A stretch of DNA of 64,000 bases. Source: Pseudomonas sp. GV071 (GTDB lineage: Bacteria > Pseudomonadota > Gammaproteobacteria > Pseudomonadales > Pseudomonadaceae). The stretch lies in contig NZ_QAOJ01000007.1 in the NCBI RefSeq assembly GCF_003050835.1, forward strand, positions 62,001-126,000. Direction: 5' to 3'. A program made the translations under genes and the position numbers. Below, in pieces: positions 43,003 through 51,419 of the stretch. Under the pieces are notes generated by a model, which did not search any database, was not told the DNA's origin, and was given only the letters and a program-made list of their open reading frames with translations. Numbering within the stretch: the first letter of the stretch is position 1; each line of letters starts with the position of its first letter.

Positions 43003-44397
43003 ATGAAATCACACGCCCTGCTCGCGTTTTGCTTTGGCCTGGCGTTCGCCGTGGTGGCCCGGGCCGAGGTCAAGGTGGAACCGCTGGAGGCTGAAGCCAT
43101 CGCCAAGGAGGCCTACATCTATGGCTACCCGATGCTGGAGATGTACAAAACCCTCTATATCCAGGCCATTGATACCGAGAGCACGGCCTACCAGGCGCCA
43201 CTCAATCGCATTGCCCACAACACCGACGTCTACAACGGCAAGACCACTGCCGTGCAGTCGCCGATTCCGGACACCCGTTACTCCTTCGCCTGGCTCGACC
43301 TGCGTGCCGAGCCGATCATCCTGACCCTGCCGGCGGTGGACAGCGAACGGTATTTCTCGGTGCAACTGAGCGATATCTTCACCCAGAATTTCGCCTACCT
43401 CGGCAGCCGTACCACCGGCAGCAAGGGCGGCCGCTACCTGATTGCCGGCCCGGACTGGCAAGGCCCCACGCCAGAGAACGTCGACGAAGTCGTGCGCAGC
43501 GAAAGCAGCCTCGTTTATGCCCTGTACCGCACCCAATTGTTCGACGCCCGCGACATGGCCAAGATGCGCCAGGTGCAACAGGGCTACACCCTGCAAACCC
43601 TGAGCCGCTACCTGAAACTGGAAGCGCGGCCGACCGCGGCCAAGCTCGACTGGCCGGTGCCCAGCCCCGACCCAAGCCCCACGCCCGACGTGTTCCGGCT
43701 GATAGATTTCCTTTTGCAGTTCGCCCCGCCGCACCCCACCGAAGTGGCCTTGCGCCGGCGCCTGGCGCGCATCGGCATCAACAGCGACCAGCCGTTCTAC
43801 CCGGACCGCCTGACCGCTAACCAATACAACGCCCTGCAAGCCGGCATCAACGACGCGCGCGCGGAGTTCGCCACCTTCAAAAGTGCCGAAGTGGACAGCG
43901 GGCAGATCCCCACCACCGAGCTGTTCGGCGACCGCGAACACCTGGCCAACAACTACCTGGCGCGTTATGCCGGTGCCGCCGTGGGCCTGTTCGCCGCCTC
44001 GGCCGAGGAAGCCAACTTCATTGGCTATTTCAACGACGAATACCAGCGCCCACTCAACGGCATTCGCACCCGCTACAGCCTGCACTTTGGCAAAGACCAA
44101 TTGCCGCCGGTGGACGCCTTCTGGTCGCTGACCCTGTACGACGCCAACACTCAACTGCTGATCGACAACCGCCTCAACCGCTACCTGGTCAACTCGCGCA
44201 TGCTCGACCGCCTGCAACGCGACCCCGACGGCGGCCTGACCCTGCACCTGCAACGCCTGTCTCCCGGCATCGCCATGGAAAGCAACTGGCTGCCGGTGCC
44301 ACCGGGGCCGTTCTACGGCGTGCTGCGCTTGTATGAGCCGAAACCTGAAGTCGCCAATGGCCAATGGAAGCCGCCTGCGATTACAGTGCTGCCCTGA
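43003..44397 (+). CDS. Secreted DUF1254/DUF1214 protein
   Basis: A 464-residue protein with signal peptide (MKSHALLAFCFGLAFAVVARA), then DUF1254 (AYIYGYPMLEMYKTLY ... RYSFAWLDLRAEPIILTLPAV ... YFSVQLSDIFTQNFAYLGSRT) and C-terminal DUF1214 (FWSLTLYDANTQLLIDN ... ESNWLPVPPGPFYGVLRLYEP). The family is widespread and of unknown biochemistry. The start is the ATG at 43003, directly ahead of the signal peptide. Confidence 0.88.
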   Translation: MKSHALLAFCFGLAFAVVARAEVKVEPLEAEAIAKEAYIYGYPMLEMYKTLYIQAIDTESTAYQAPLNRIAHNTDVYNGKTTAVQSPIPDTRYSFAWLDLRAEPIILTLPAVDSERYFSVQLSDIFTQNFAYLGSRTTGSKGGRYLIAGPDWQGPTPENVDEVVRSESSLVYALYRTQLFDARDMAKMRQVQQGYTLQTLSRYLKLEARPTAAKLDWPVPSPDPSPTPDVFRLIDFLLQFAPPHPTEVALRRRLARIGINSDQPFYPDRLTANQYNALQAGINDARAEFATFKSAEVDSGQIPTTELFGDREHLANNYLARYAGAAVGLFAASAEEANFIGYFNDEYQRPLNGIRTRYSLHFGKDQLPPVDAFWSLTLYDANTQLLIDNRLNRYLVNSRMLDRLQRDPDGGLTLHLQRLSPGIAMESNWLPVPPGPFYGVLRLYEPKPEVANGQWKPPAITVLP

Positions 44398-44445
44398 AGC
44401 GGGCCCAAGCGGGCTGAAGTCTTCAGCATTTATCGTTTGCAGGAA

Positions 44446-44463
44446 TCGAGGCTTCAGCCTCGA
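44446..44463. terminator. Hairpin between DUF1254 gene and arsB
   Basis: TCGAGGCTTCAGCCTCGA is a perfect 8-bp-stem palindrome followed on the + strand by GCTTTTGATCTTCTT. It may end the DUF1254 transcript; the core also resembles a degraded REP half. Confidence 0.5.
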
Positions 44464-44492
44464 GCTTTTGATCTTCTTATTTGAGTAATCCC

Positions 44493-45776
44493 ATGCTGGT
44501 CGCCTTCGCCATCTTTGCTTTCACCATGCTCCTCGTTATCTGGCAACCCAAAGGTCTCGGCGTCGGCTGGTCGGCTAGTGTCGGGGCGCTGCTCGCCCTG
44601 GCGTTCGGCGTGGTCGGCTGGCACGACATTCCCACCGTGTGGGCGATTGTGTGGAATGCCACGGCAACCTTTATCGCCCTGATCGTGATCAGCCTGATCC
44701 TCGATGAAGCCGGCTTTTTCGAATGGGCGGCGCTGCATGTGGCGCGCTGGGCACGGGGCAACGGCCGGCGTTTATTTGCCTTTACCGTGTTGCTCGGCGC
44801 GGCGGTATCCGGGCTGTTTGCCAACGACGGCGCGGCGCTGATCCTCACGCCCATCGTGATTTCCCTGTTGCTGGCGCTGCGTTTTTCCCCGGCCGCCACC
44901 CTGGCCTTCGTCATGGCGGCTGGCTTCATCGCGGATACCGCCAGCCTGCCGCTGGTGGTGTCGAACCTGGTGAACATCGTCTCGGCCGACTACTTCAAAC
45001 TGAGTTTCAACGACTACGCCGCAGTGATGGTGCCGGTGAACGTGGTCAGCGTTGCCGCAACCCTGGCGGTGCTCTACCTGTTTTTCCGCCGCGACATTCC
45101 GCTGAGCTATGCCACCGCTGACCTCAAGCTACCGGCCGACGCCATTCGCGACCGGCCGACCTTCGCCGTCGGCGTCGGTGTGCTGGTGGTATTGCTGGTC
45201 GGCCTGTTCGCCCTGGAGCCACTCGGCGTGCCGGTGTGCGTGATCGCCGGCATTTGCGCAGCAGCACTGTATGCGGTGGCTGCCCACGGTCATGTGATTT
45301 CCACCCGCCGCGTGCTGCGCGATGCGCCGTGGCAAATCGTGGTGTTTTCCTTGGGCATGTACCTGGTGGTGTACGGCCTGAAAAACGCCGGCCTCACCGC
45401 CTACCTCACGCAATTGCTCGACTATTTTGCCGGCCATGGTCTGTGGGCCGCCGCCATTGGCACCGGGCTGAGCACCGCACTGCTGTCATCGGTGATGAAT
45501 AACCTGCCCAGCGTGCTGATTGGCGCCCTGTCGATTCAGGACTCCGCCGCCACCGGCGTGGTGCGTGAAGCGATGATCTACGCCAACGTGATCGGCTGCG
45601 ACCTGGGCCCGAAAATCACCCCCATCGGCAGCCTGGCCACCCTGCTGTGGCTGCACGTGCTGGCGCGCAAAGGTATTCGCATCACCTGGGGTTACTACTT
45701 CAAAGTCGGCATTGTGCTGACCTTGCCGGTGCTGCTGATCACCCTCGCGGCCCTGGCGTGGCGGCTCAGTTGGTAA
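44493..45776 (+). CDS. arsB: ArsB-type arsenite/antimonite efflux permease
   Basis: A 427-residue membrane protein with about 12 helices; ArsB landmarks are [58 protein letters not shown] and [19 protein letters not shown]. It exports As(III)/Sb(III). The ATG at 44493 is preferred to a TTG 12 bases upstream. Unusually, no arsR or arsC is adjacent; chrA follows 21 bp downstream. Confidence 0.93.
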   Translation: MLVAFAIFAFTMLLVIWQPKGLGVGWSASVGALLALAFGVVGWHDIPTVWAIVWNATATFIALIVISLILDEAGFFEWAALHVARWARGNGRRLFAFTVLLGAAVSGLFANDGAALILTPIVISLLLALRFSPAATLAFVMAAGFIADTASLPLVVSNLVNIVSADYFKLSFNDYAAVMVPVNVVSVAATLAVLYLFFRRDIPLSYATADLKLPADAIRDRPTFAVGVGVLVVLLVGLFALEPLGVPVCVIAGICAAALYAVAAHGHVISTRRVLRDAPWQIVVFSLGMYLVVYGLKNAGLTAYLTQLLDYFAGHGLWAAAIGTGLSTALLSSVMNNLPSVLIGALSIQDSAATGVVREAMIYANVIGCDLGPKITPIGSLATLLWLHVLARKGIRITWGYYFKVGIVLTLPVLLITLAALAWRLSW

Positions 45777-45797
45777 GCCCTTCAGAGTGAATAATGG

Positions 45798-47126
45798 ATG
45801 ACGGACAAGCCCCCACAACCCGTCAGCCTGGCGCAGGCCTTCTGGTTCTGGCTGAAACTGGGTTTGGTCAGCTTTGGCGGCCCAGCCGGGCAAATCGCCC
45901 TGATGCACCAGGAGTTGGTGGAGCGCCGGCGCTGGATTTCCGAGCGGCGTTTTCTCCATGCCCTGAACTACTGCATGCTGCTGCCCGGCCCGGAAGCCCA
46001 GCAGTTGGCCACCTACATCGGCTGGCTGATGCACCGCACCTGGGGCGGGGTGATTGCCGGCGGTTTGTTCGTGTTGCCGTCGTTGCTGCTACTCATCGCG
46101 CTGTCGTGGCTGTACATGAGTGTTGGCGAAACACCGGCAGTGGCTGGCCTGCTCTACGGCATCAAGCCGGCAGTCACCGCCATCGTCGTGCACGCCGCTC
46201 ACCGCATCGGCTCGCGCACCCTGAAAAATCCCTGGCTGTTGGCCGTGGCGGCCGGCGCCTTTGTGGCGATATTTGCCCTGCAGGTGCCCTTTCCGCTGAT
46301 CGTACTCGGCGCCGGTCTGCTTGGTTGGCTGGGCGGGCGCTGGCGGCCGGAACTGTTCAGCCTTGGCGGCCACAGCGGCGGCAACCCGCACAGCTATGGT
46401 CCGGCGCTGGTCGACGATCACACGCCCACGCCGTCCCACGCCCGCTTCAAGCTGCACCGCTTGTTGGTTTTGTTGGTCATCGCAGCCGTACTCTGGTGTG
46501 TTCCGATGGCAACGCTAACCGCGCTGTTCGGCTGGCACGGCACCCTCACGCAAATGGCCTGGTTCTTCACCAAAGCCGCCCTGCTCACCTTCGGCGGCGC
46601 TTATGCAGTGCTGCCTTATATCTACCAGGGCGCGGTGAACCACTACGGCTGGTTGAACCCGGGGCAGATGATCGATGGCTTGGCCTTGGGTGAATCCACC
46701 CCCGGCCCGCTGATCATGGTGGTGGCCTTTGTCGCCTTCGTCGGCGGCTACGGCAAACAGGTATTCGGCCCGGACGCGCTGTTTCTCGCCGGCGCCGTGG
46801 CGGCCTGCCTGGTCACTTGGTTCACCTTTCTGCCGTCGTTTCTGTTCATTCTCATCGGCGGCCCGTTGGTGGAGTCCACCCACGGCCAGGTGCGCTTCAC
46901 CGCCCCACTCACCGCTATCAGCGCAGCGGTGGTGGGAGTAATCGTCAACCTGGCGCTGTTCTTCGCCTACCACGTGTTGTGGCCAGAGGGCTTTGCCGGG
47001 CAGTTCGACTGGGCCTCGGCGCTGATTGCCCTGTGGGCCTTCATTGCGCTGTTCCCGCTCAAACGCGGCGTGATTGAGGTGCTGGCCAGCTGCGCCTTGC
47101 TCGGGCTGGCCGTGCACCTGTGGTGA
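45798..47126 (+). CDS. chrA: ChrA chromate transporter (two-domain form)
   Basis: A 442-residue CHR transporter with two homologous halves. The first begins FWFWLKLGLVSFGGPAGQIA with LLPGPEAQQLATYIG; the second includes FFTKAALLTFGGAYAVLPYI and GLALGESTPGPLIMVVAFVAF. It expels chromate. It is likely co-transcribed with arsB (21-bp gap), and its end lies 6 bp from the convergent endonuclease gene. Confidence 0.94.
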   Translation: MTDKPPQPVSLAQAFWFWLKLGLVSFGGPAGQIALMHQELVERRRWISERRFLHALNYCMLLPGPEAQQLATYIGWLMHRTWGGVIAGGLFVLPSLLLLIALSWLYMSVGETPAVAGLLYGIKPAVTAIVVHAAHRIGSRTLKNPWLLAVAAGAFVAIFALQVPFPLIVLGAGLLGWLGGRWRPELFSLGGHSGGNPHSYGPALVDDHTPTPSHARFKLHRLLVLLVIAAVLWCVPMATLTALFGWHGTLTQMAWFFTKAALLTFGGAYAVLPYIYQGAVNHYGWLNPGQMIDGLALGESTPGPLIMVVAFVAFVGGYGKQVFGPDALFLAGAVAACLVTWFTFLPSFLFILIGGPLVESTHGQVRFTAPLTAISAAVVGVIVNLALFFAYHVLWPEGFAGQFDWASALIALWAFIALFPLKRGVIEVLASCALLGLAVHLW

Positions 47127-47132
47127 GCAGTT

Positions 47133-47837
47133 TCAGCGGCAGGCTTTGAGGTCGACCTTGCCGACATAGGGGTTGCCGCGGCCCATCACGCACGCCACTT
47201 TCTGATTGCGCGCCAGCTCCCAGGGTTTCACCGGGTACTGCTTGTTCCACGCCGCGTACATCTGCTTGTCCTGCTTGGACAGGCGCAGGCCGTAACGCTC
47301 GCTCATATAAAAATAGGTACGCGCCACCATGCCGCGCACCTGCGGACGGGGCATGGCTTTTTTCGCCTTGAAATCCACCACCATCGGGCAGGCGCCGTAC
47401 TGCGTGGGCTTCTGCGGCAACCAGCCGTAGCCGAAGTTACTGCGGTCACCGTTGACCTCGCCAATGCTCGGCACCAGGTTGTGCAAATCGGCTTCGGCCA
47501 GGCGATAGGTCTGGTCCGAACGCGAGCAATTGGAACGCCCGCCCTTCTGCCAGCACTGCCGCTGATGGCCAATCACCCAGGCCGGCACAATGTGCTCCCA
47601 CTCGATACGCGAAGCCCGCTGGGCATTTTTGCGCGGCACATACCCGCAGCTTTTCAGATCCACCTTGTTGCCGGTGAAACGGCAGCCGCAATAGAACTCC
47701 ACCGGATTGGCGGCATACAGCTTCCAACCAGCTTTCTTGGCTTCGGCAAAGGTGCGGGGGGCAGCGGCGTGGGCGGTGGTGGTGAGAGTAAAGGTGGTGG
47801 TGAACAGCAGGCAGAGCAGGAACAAACAACGCGACAT
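47133..47837 (-). CDS. endA: Endonuclease I (secreted DNase)
   Basis: A 234-residue protein with signal peptide (LFLLCLLFTTTFTLTTTAHA) and the EndA/Dns catalytic region (RIEWEHIVPAWVIGHQRQCW; DLHNLVPSIGEVNGDRSN). Eight Cys suggest disulfide stabilisation. It degrades extracellular or periplasmic DNA. Upstream lies a REP pair. Confidence 0.92.
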   Translation of the reverse strand: MSRCLFLLCLLFTTTFTLTTTAHAAAPRTFAEAKKAGWKLYAANPVEFYCGCRFTGNKVDLKSCGYVPRKNAQRASRIEWEHIVPAWVIGHQRQCWQKGGRSNCSRSDQTYRLAEADLHNLVPSIGEVNGDRSNFGYGWLPQKPTQYGACPMVVDFKAKKAMPRPQVRGMVARTYFYMSERYGLRLSKQDKQMYAAWNKQYPVKPWELARNQKVACVMGRGNPYVGKVDLKACR

Positions 47838-47973
47838 CGGGGCGTGTCCTTGGCAGCGAGGAAGACGGCGAAACCTGTATACGCATACAGGTGTTTCGTA
47901 ATCTTCCTACAAAGCTGTAGGACTATTCAATGGTGGCAGATTAGCTATGTCTCGCGGCGGCCCGAACGTCACA

Positions 47974-48040
47974 AGCATCGCGGCTAAAGCCGCTCCTACG
48001 GGTTGTGCGATCTGTAGGAGCGGCTTTAGCCGCGATGCTT
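47974..48040. repeat. REP pair, outward arrangement
   Basis: Two near-identical units (AGCATCGCGGCTAAAGCCGC and its complement) face each other across GGGTTGTGCGATCT. It separates endA from the DUF3077 control region. Confidence 0.9.
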
Positions 48041-48126
48041 ATTACCAGGCGAGCGCTTTGCTGAACTAAAGCCGCCCGGCTAGGATGCTTGTGCCGTAGG
48101 AAACGTCGTAACGCTCTGGTTGCTGG

Positions 48127-48156
48127 TTGTGGGTCTGTCGAGCGCGCTTTTATAGT
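48127..48156 (+). promoter_or_regulatory. Candidate sigma-70 promoter of the DUF3077 module
   Basis: TTGTGG and TATAGT with an 18-bp spacer, giving a start site near 48163. This would transcribe the upstream target sites, the structured RNA, the leader ORF and the DUF3077 gene as one leader-rich transcript. Confidence 0.55.
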
Positions 48157-48185
48157 CCCGCTGTCGCTGAATCAACTCTGCGACC

Positions 48186-48210
48186 GGGTTTAGCAGCTCG
48201 GATTTAGTAG
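48186..48210 (+). promoter_or_regulatory. Upstream antisense target-site pair
   Basis: TTAGCAG (190-196) and TTAGTAG (204-210), 7 bases apart, are complementary in the correct antiparallel order to CTGCTAA (324-330) and CTACTAA (312-318) of the structured RNA (all +48000). This matches the position of seqA in the phage P4 immunity region. Confidence 0.7.
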
Positions 48211-48272
48211 CAACCAAGCGACCTCCTACCGACTCAGCAAATGCGCTTATTGTGTTTGCTGTTTCGTCTTAT

Positions 48273-48346
48273 GGCGGTCGTACGTGGGGCACCCTCGGGT
48301 GCGCCGGGTGACTACTAACCGGTCTGCTAACCCGCGTACGGCTGCC
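48273..48346 (+). ncRNA. C4/CI-like antisense RNA (phage P1/P4 immunity type)
   Basis: A 74-nt fold with an uninterrupted 16-bp closing stem (48273-48288 with 48331-48346, including G-U pairs). Inside are hairpin GCACC-CTCG-GGTGC (48289-48302) and a CCGG...CCGG hairpin (48304-48322) whose loop carries ACTACTAA, followed by CTGCTAA next to the closing stem. Shape and the GGGCACC...GGTGCGCCGG core match the C4 antisense RNA family of P1-like phages. The single-stranded parts are complementary to sites on both sides. No prophage genes are nearby. Confidence 0.78.
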
Positions 48347-48357
48347 ACCCTCTTCGT

Positions 48358-48397
48358 TTAGCAGCGATGGGTGATAGCTCCCAAATTAGTAGTGGAG
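48358..48397 (+). promoter_or_regulatory. Downstream antisense target pair covering a ribosome site
   Basis: TTAGCAG (48358-48364) and TTAGTAG (48386-48392) repeat the target pair; a GGG...CCC hairpin between them could bring them together. TTAGTAG is followed at once by TGGAG, 8 bases ahead of the leader-ORF ATG, so RNA pairing would block or bury that ribosome site. Confidence 0.7.
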
Positions 48398-48405
48398 TTA
48401 AACCT

Positions 48406-48480
48406 ATGAACTACGTTCATCCCGTACTCGTCCCCTCACCTCCCCTCGCCCAACTGCCTGTGGAGGTGCCCCATGATTAA
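48406..48480 (+). CDS. 24-residue leader peptide ORF overlapping the DUF3077 gene
   Basis: A short ORF beginning MNYVHPVLVPSPPLAQ, with a TGGAG ribosome site 8 bases upstream. Its TAA (48478-48480) lies just inside the next gene, whose ATG (48473) overlaps it. The layout copies phage P1 icd-ant, where a short ORF controlled by C4 RNA is coupled to the main gene. Translation of this ORF would carry ribosomes to the DUF3077 start. Pro-rich content suggests the peptide itself may be unimportant. Confidence 0.6.
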   Translation: MNYVHPVLVPSPPLAQLPVEVPHD

Positions 48481-48742
48481 AACCGTCCGCGTTCCCTACC
48501 ACCTCTGCGGTGACGACCGCCAAGCACTCTTCGCGGTTCAACCTGGCATTCCCATCACCGAAGCCCTGGACTCAGCCCACAGCCTGCTCGACGTTGCCGA
48601 AACCCTGGTGTTGCACGGCAACGGCGCCAAAGGGCCGCGCCAAGCGCAACTCAACCACGCGTGTCACTTTCTGATCAGCGCTGCCAAAGCCACCTTGCAA
48701 GCCTGCATCGAAGGTGAAGGCCCCAGCGAGGAAGCCGCCTAA
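48473..48742 (+). CDS. DUF3077 small protein
   Basis: An 89-residue soluble protein (YHLCGDDRQALFAVQPGIPI ... ALDSAHSLLDVAETLVLHG ... ACHFLISAAKATLQACI) fitting the Pseudomonas DUF3077 family of small proteins of unknown function. GGAGGTG inside the leader ORF serves as its ribosome site. It is preceded by the C4-like RNA module and followed by a hairpin terminator, so it forms a self-contained unit. Confidence 0.82.
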   Translation: MIKTVRVPYHLCGDDRQALFAVQPGIPITEALDSAHSLLDVAETLVLHGNGAKGPRQAQLNHACHFLISAAKATLQACIEGEGPSEEAA

Positions 48743-48748
48743 ACGCAA

Positions 48749-48781
48749 CGAGGCCGCCCTTAACGCCTAAGAGCGGCCTCG
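48749..48781. terminator. Bidirectional hairpin terminator
   Basis: CGAGGCCGC pairs with GCGGCCTCG across a ~15-base loop, 7 bp past the DUF3077 stop and 15 bp past the convergent peroxiredoxin stop. Confidence 0.75.
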
Positions 48782-48795
48782 ACGGTTACGGCAAA

Positions 48796-49449
48796 TTACT
48801 TCGGCGCTTTAGCGGTGCGCAAATACGGCAACTTGATATCCAGCGCCCCATACTTCTCACGCGCCTGCTCATCATTGAGCGCCAGGGCGACAATCACATC
48901 CTGCCCCACCGCCCAGTTGGCCGGCGTCGCCAGCGGCACGTTATAGGTCAGCTGCAACGCATCCAGCGCACGCAGCACCTCAGCAAAATTGCGCCCCACC
49001 GACATCGGATAGGTCATCGACAGCTTGAGCTTTTTGTCCGGGCCGATGATGAACACCGAGCGCACGGTGGCGGTATCGGCCGGGGTGCGGCCATCGGGCA
49101 GATAGGCCTCGGCCGGCAACATATCGAACGCCTTGGACACCGTCAGGCTTTCATCGGCAATGATCGGAAACGACGCCTGCGCGCCGCACACTGCCTCGAT
49201 ATCGCCCTTCCATTTTTTGTGCGACTCGGCGCCGTCCACCGACACACCAATCACCTGGGTGCCGCGCTTGGCCCACTCGACCGCCAACTGAGCGACCGCG
49301 CCGAATTCGGTGGTGCACACCGGGGTAAAGTCTTTGGGGTGGGAAAACAGAATGGTCCAGCTGGAACCGATGAAGTCATGAAAAGTGATCGGACCTTGGT
49401 CAGTGTCGGCACTGAAGTCCGGGACCAGGTCGTTGATGCGCAAAGCCAT
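48796..49449 (-). CDS. lsfA: 1-Cys peroxiredoxin (LsfA/Prx6 type)
   Basis: A 217-residue peroxiredoxin with peroxidatic Cys45 in FTPVCTTEFG, preceded by SHPKD, and the long C-terminal domain of the Prx6 subgroup (PANWAVGQDVIVALALNDEQA). It reduces peroxides; P. putida LsfA is linked to sulfur starvation and P. aeruginosa LsfA to oxidative stress. A second Cys (VCGAQ) is not at a resolving position. Confidence 0.92.
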   Translation of the reverse strand: MALRINDLVPDFSADTDQGPITFHDFIGSSWTILFSHPKDFTPVCTTEFGAVAQLAVEWAKRGTQVIGVSVDGAESHKKWKGDIEAVCGAQASFPIIADESLTVSKAFDMLPAEAYLPDGRTPADTATVRSVFIIGPDKKLKLSMTYPMSVGRNFAEVLRALDALQLTYNVPLATPANWAVGQDVIVALALNDEQAREKYGALDIKLPYLRTAKAPK

Positions 49450-49607
49450 GGCAACTGCTCCTTGGAGGGGTTAGACGGAAACTCGAACAAGGGTAGTCGG
49501 GATTTATCTGCGTGTTGCCCGGCCATCACAACAACCTATTTCCGTACCCCGAGGCAGCCACGGCGCCCACTATCGAGAGCCCATCGGACCCGACAAGGAC
49601 AACAACA

Positions 49608-50837
49608 ATGGTCTTGCACACTCGACGTCTGCCGCTGTTCGCCGCCGGCGCACTGGCCCTGATCAGCGGCTGCTCACAACTGGACAGCACCGCGCCCAGC
49701 ACCATCGCCCAAGGCCCAGCCGGCGACGCCTTCTACACCCCGCCCGCACTGACTCCGGGCCAGCATGGCGACCTGATCTAGGCCCGCCCCGTAACCAATC
49801 AAAGCGCCTTGCCCAGCGCCGCCGAGAACTGGTTGCTGCTCTACCGCTCCACCGACGTCGCCGGCAAACCGCTGGCCGTTTCCGGCACCGTCGCCATCCC
49901 CAGCGGCACCCCGCCCGCCGGCGGCTGGCCGGTGATTAGTTGGACCCACGGCACCACTGGCATCGCCGACATCTGCGCGCCGTCGCGCAACGGCCCCGAC
50001 TACCCGGCGCGCGACTACATCAACCTGATGAGCGCCAGCCTCGACCAATGGCTGCAACGCGGTTATGCCGTGGTGCAAACCGACTACCAGGGCCTCGGCA
50101 CACCCGGCACTCACCCGTACCTGGTCGGCGACTCGGAAGCGCGCGGCGCCATCGACATGGTCTTTGCTGCCCGCCAACTGAACCCCAGCCTGAGCAACAA
50201 CTGGCTGGTCATGGGCCACTCCCAGGGCGGCCAGGCGGCCATCTACACCGCCGCCCGCGCCCCCGACTATGGCCAGGGCCTGAACCTCAAAGGCGCCATC
50301 GCCATCGCCCCGGCCTCGCACCTGAGCGCCCTGGTGGCCTACAGCCAAGCCCACCCCGACAGCAACGCCAACGGCTTTGGCGCCCTGATGACCGTCGGCA
50401 TCGGCGCCGCCGCACCTGGGCTGGACACCAACGCCATGCTCACTGCCGAAGGTAAAAAGCGTATTCGCCTGGTAGAAGAACGTTGCGTAGGCGGCCTCTC
50501 TGCCCCGGACGCCTGGAGCCTGAAAACCAGCGAACTGGTAAACGCCAACGCCGACTACGCCGCCTTCAACGGCGCACTGGCCAGCCTGGCCGACACGGAA
50601 AACACCCGCCCGCAGGTGCCACTGCTCGTGCTGCAAGCCGACAACGATGAAGTGGTGCCGGCGCCGCTCACCAGCAAGATGGTGACGCGGTTTAAAACCT
50701 TGGGGGTGGACGTGCAAGCGCGCAATTACAAGATTGGCGACAAGGGCGCGGCGCGCACCTATCACCAGGCGACAGTGCCGGCGGTGTCAGCCGATGCCAT
50801 GGCGTGGGCGCAGGAGCGGTTACCGGCTGGGCGGTGA
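49608..50837 (+). pseudogene. Secretory lipase/alpha-beta hydrolase interrupted by an in-frame TAG
   Basis: One continuous frame of 410 codons (stop included) encodes a lipoprotein signal (LPLFAAGALALISGC) and a secretory-lipase-type hydrolase (WTHGTTGIADICAPS; VVQTDYQGLGTPG; nucleophile GHSQGG; VLQADNDEVVP). Codon 58 (49779-49781) is TAG, in ...HGDLI-stop-ARPV..., just before the hydrolase domain. A single base change from TAC or TAT would do this. The rest of the frame is intact, so the mutation is recent, is a sequencing error, or is bypassed. An internal TTG at 49809 could restart translation but would lose the export signal. Confidence 0.88.
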
Positions 50838-50843
50838 GGAAAG

Positions 50844-51044
50844 TCAGCGACTGCCAAACGGCAGCACGATGCGCCGAAACGCCGCCAGCACGCGGTTAGG
50901 CCCTTTCGGCGCAGTGACTTTGCGATAGACCCTCAGCACCTCGTCTGCGGCGTCCTGAATGTCCTGCATGCTGCGCCGCGACTTGGTCATTTCCCGGATG
51001 ACGGCCAGGGCGATTTGTTTTTCGTTCTCAGGGAGATCGTTCAT
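50844..51044 (-). CDS. Small hypothetical protein
   Basis: A 66-residue charged, helical protein (NEKQIALAVIREMTKSRRSMQDIQDAADEVLRVYRKV) with a hydrophobic-basic C terminus (VLAAFRRIVLPFG). Not recognised. It lies between the broken lipase (convergent) and the SRP RNA gene, on the same strand as the latter. Confidence 0.6.
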   Translation of the reverse strand: MNDLPENEKQIALAVIREMTKSRRSMQDIQDAADEVLRVYRKVTAPKGPNRVLAAFRRIVLPFGSR

Positions 51045-51192
51045 CCACTGTCACCTTTGCCCATTTGATCAGCCCAACGGTTGATTGCCATCAACCTAAT
51101 AGGCAGGAGTAATCCGTAGCGCTACCTGCAAGAGCGTAGACAGGGTGGCGCAGCAAAGTGGGAAAGAGGGAGAAAACCTGACTCTAGAAGGA

Positions 51193-51304
51193 GGCAACCC
51201 CCACCAGCCACACCCCGGCACACAATGTTCCCGCTGTGGCTGCTTCCTTCCGGACCTGACCAGGTTAACGGGTAATCGTTGCGGGGGGACCGATGGGGGT
51301 CACC
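51193..51304 (-). ncRNA. ffs: 4.5S signal recognition particle RNA
   Basis: The minus strand carries the universally conserved SRP core (CCAGGTCAGGTCCGGAAGGA then AGCAGCC). Its flanks fold into one long hairpin (GGTGACCCCCA with TGGGGGTTGCC). It pairs with Ffh for co-translational targeting. Ends are approximate; a longer precursor from the promoter at ~51338-51365 is likely. Confidence 0.93.
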
Positions 51305-51337
51305 ATAACGCGTGCCTTCAAGGCTGAAGGCCGCGCC

Positions 51338-51365
51338 ATTGTACCGGCTTGTCGATAACTTACAA
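51338..51365 (-). promoter_or_regulatory. Candidate promoter of the SRP RNA gene
   Basis: On the minus strand TTGTAA and TACAAT are separated by 16 bp, ~35 bp upstream of the mature RNA 5' end. The 51305-51419 gap holds nothing else beyond a GCCTTCA/TGAAGGC hairpin. Confidence 0.6.
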
Positions 51366-51419
51366 CCGCCTCGTGCGGTTTAAAAAAGCATCCGCTACAA
51401 GCACTTGCGACGCCCTGCC

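Noticed and set aside
47840..48800. A prophage remnant around the C4-like RNA
   Set aside because: No integrase, structural, lysis or replication genes are visible; neighbours are endA and a peroxiredoxin. Only the regulatory module looks phage-derived.
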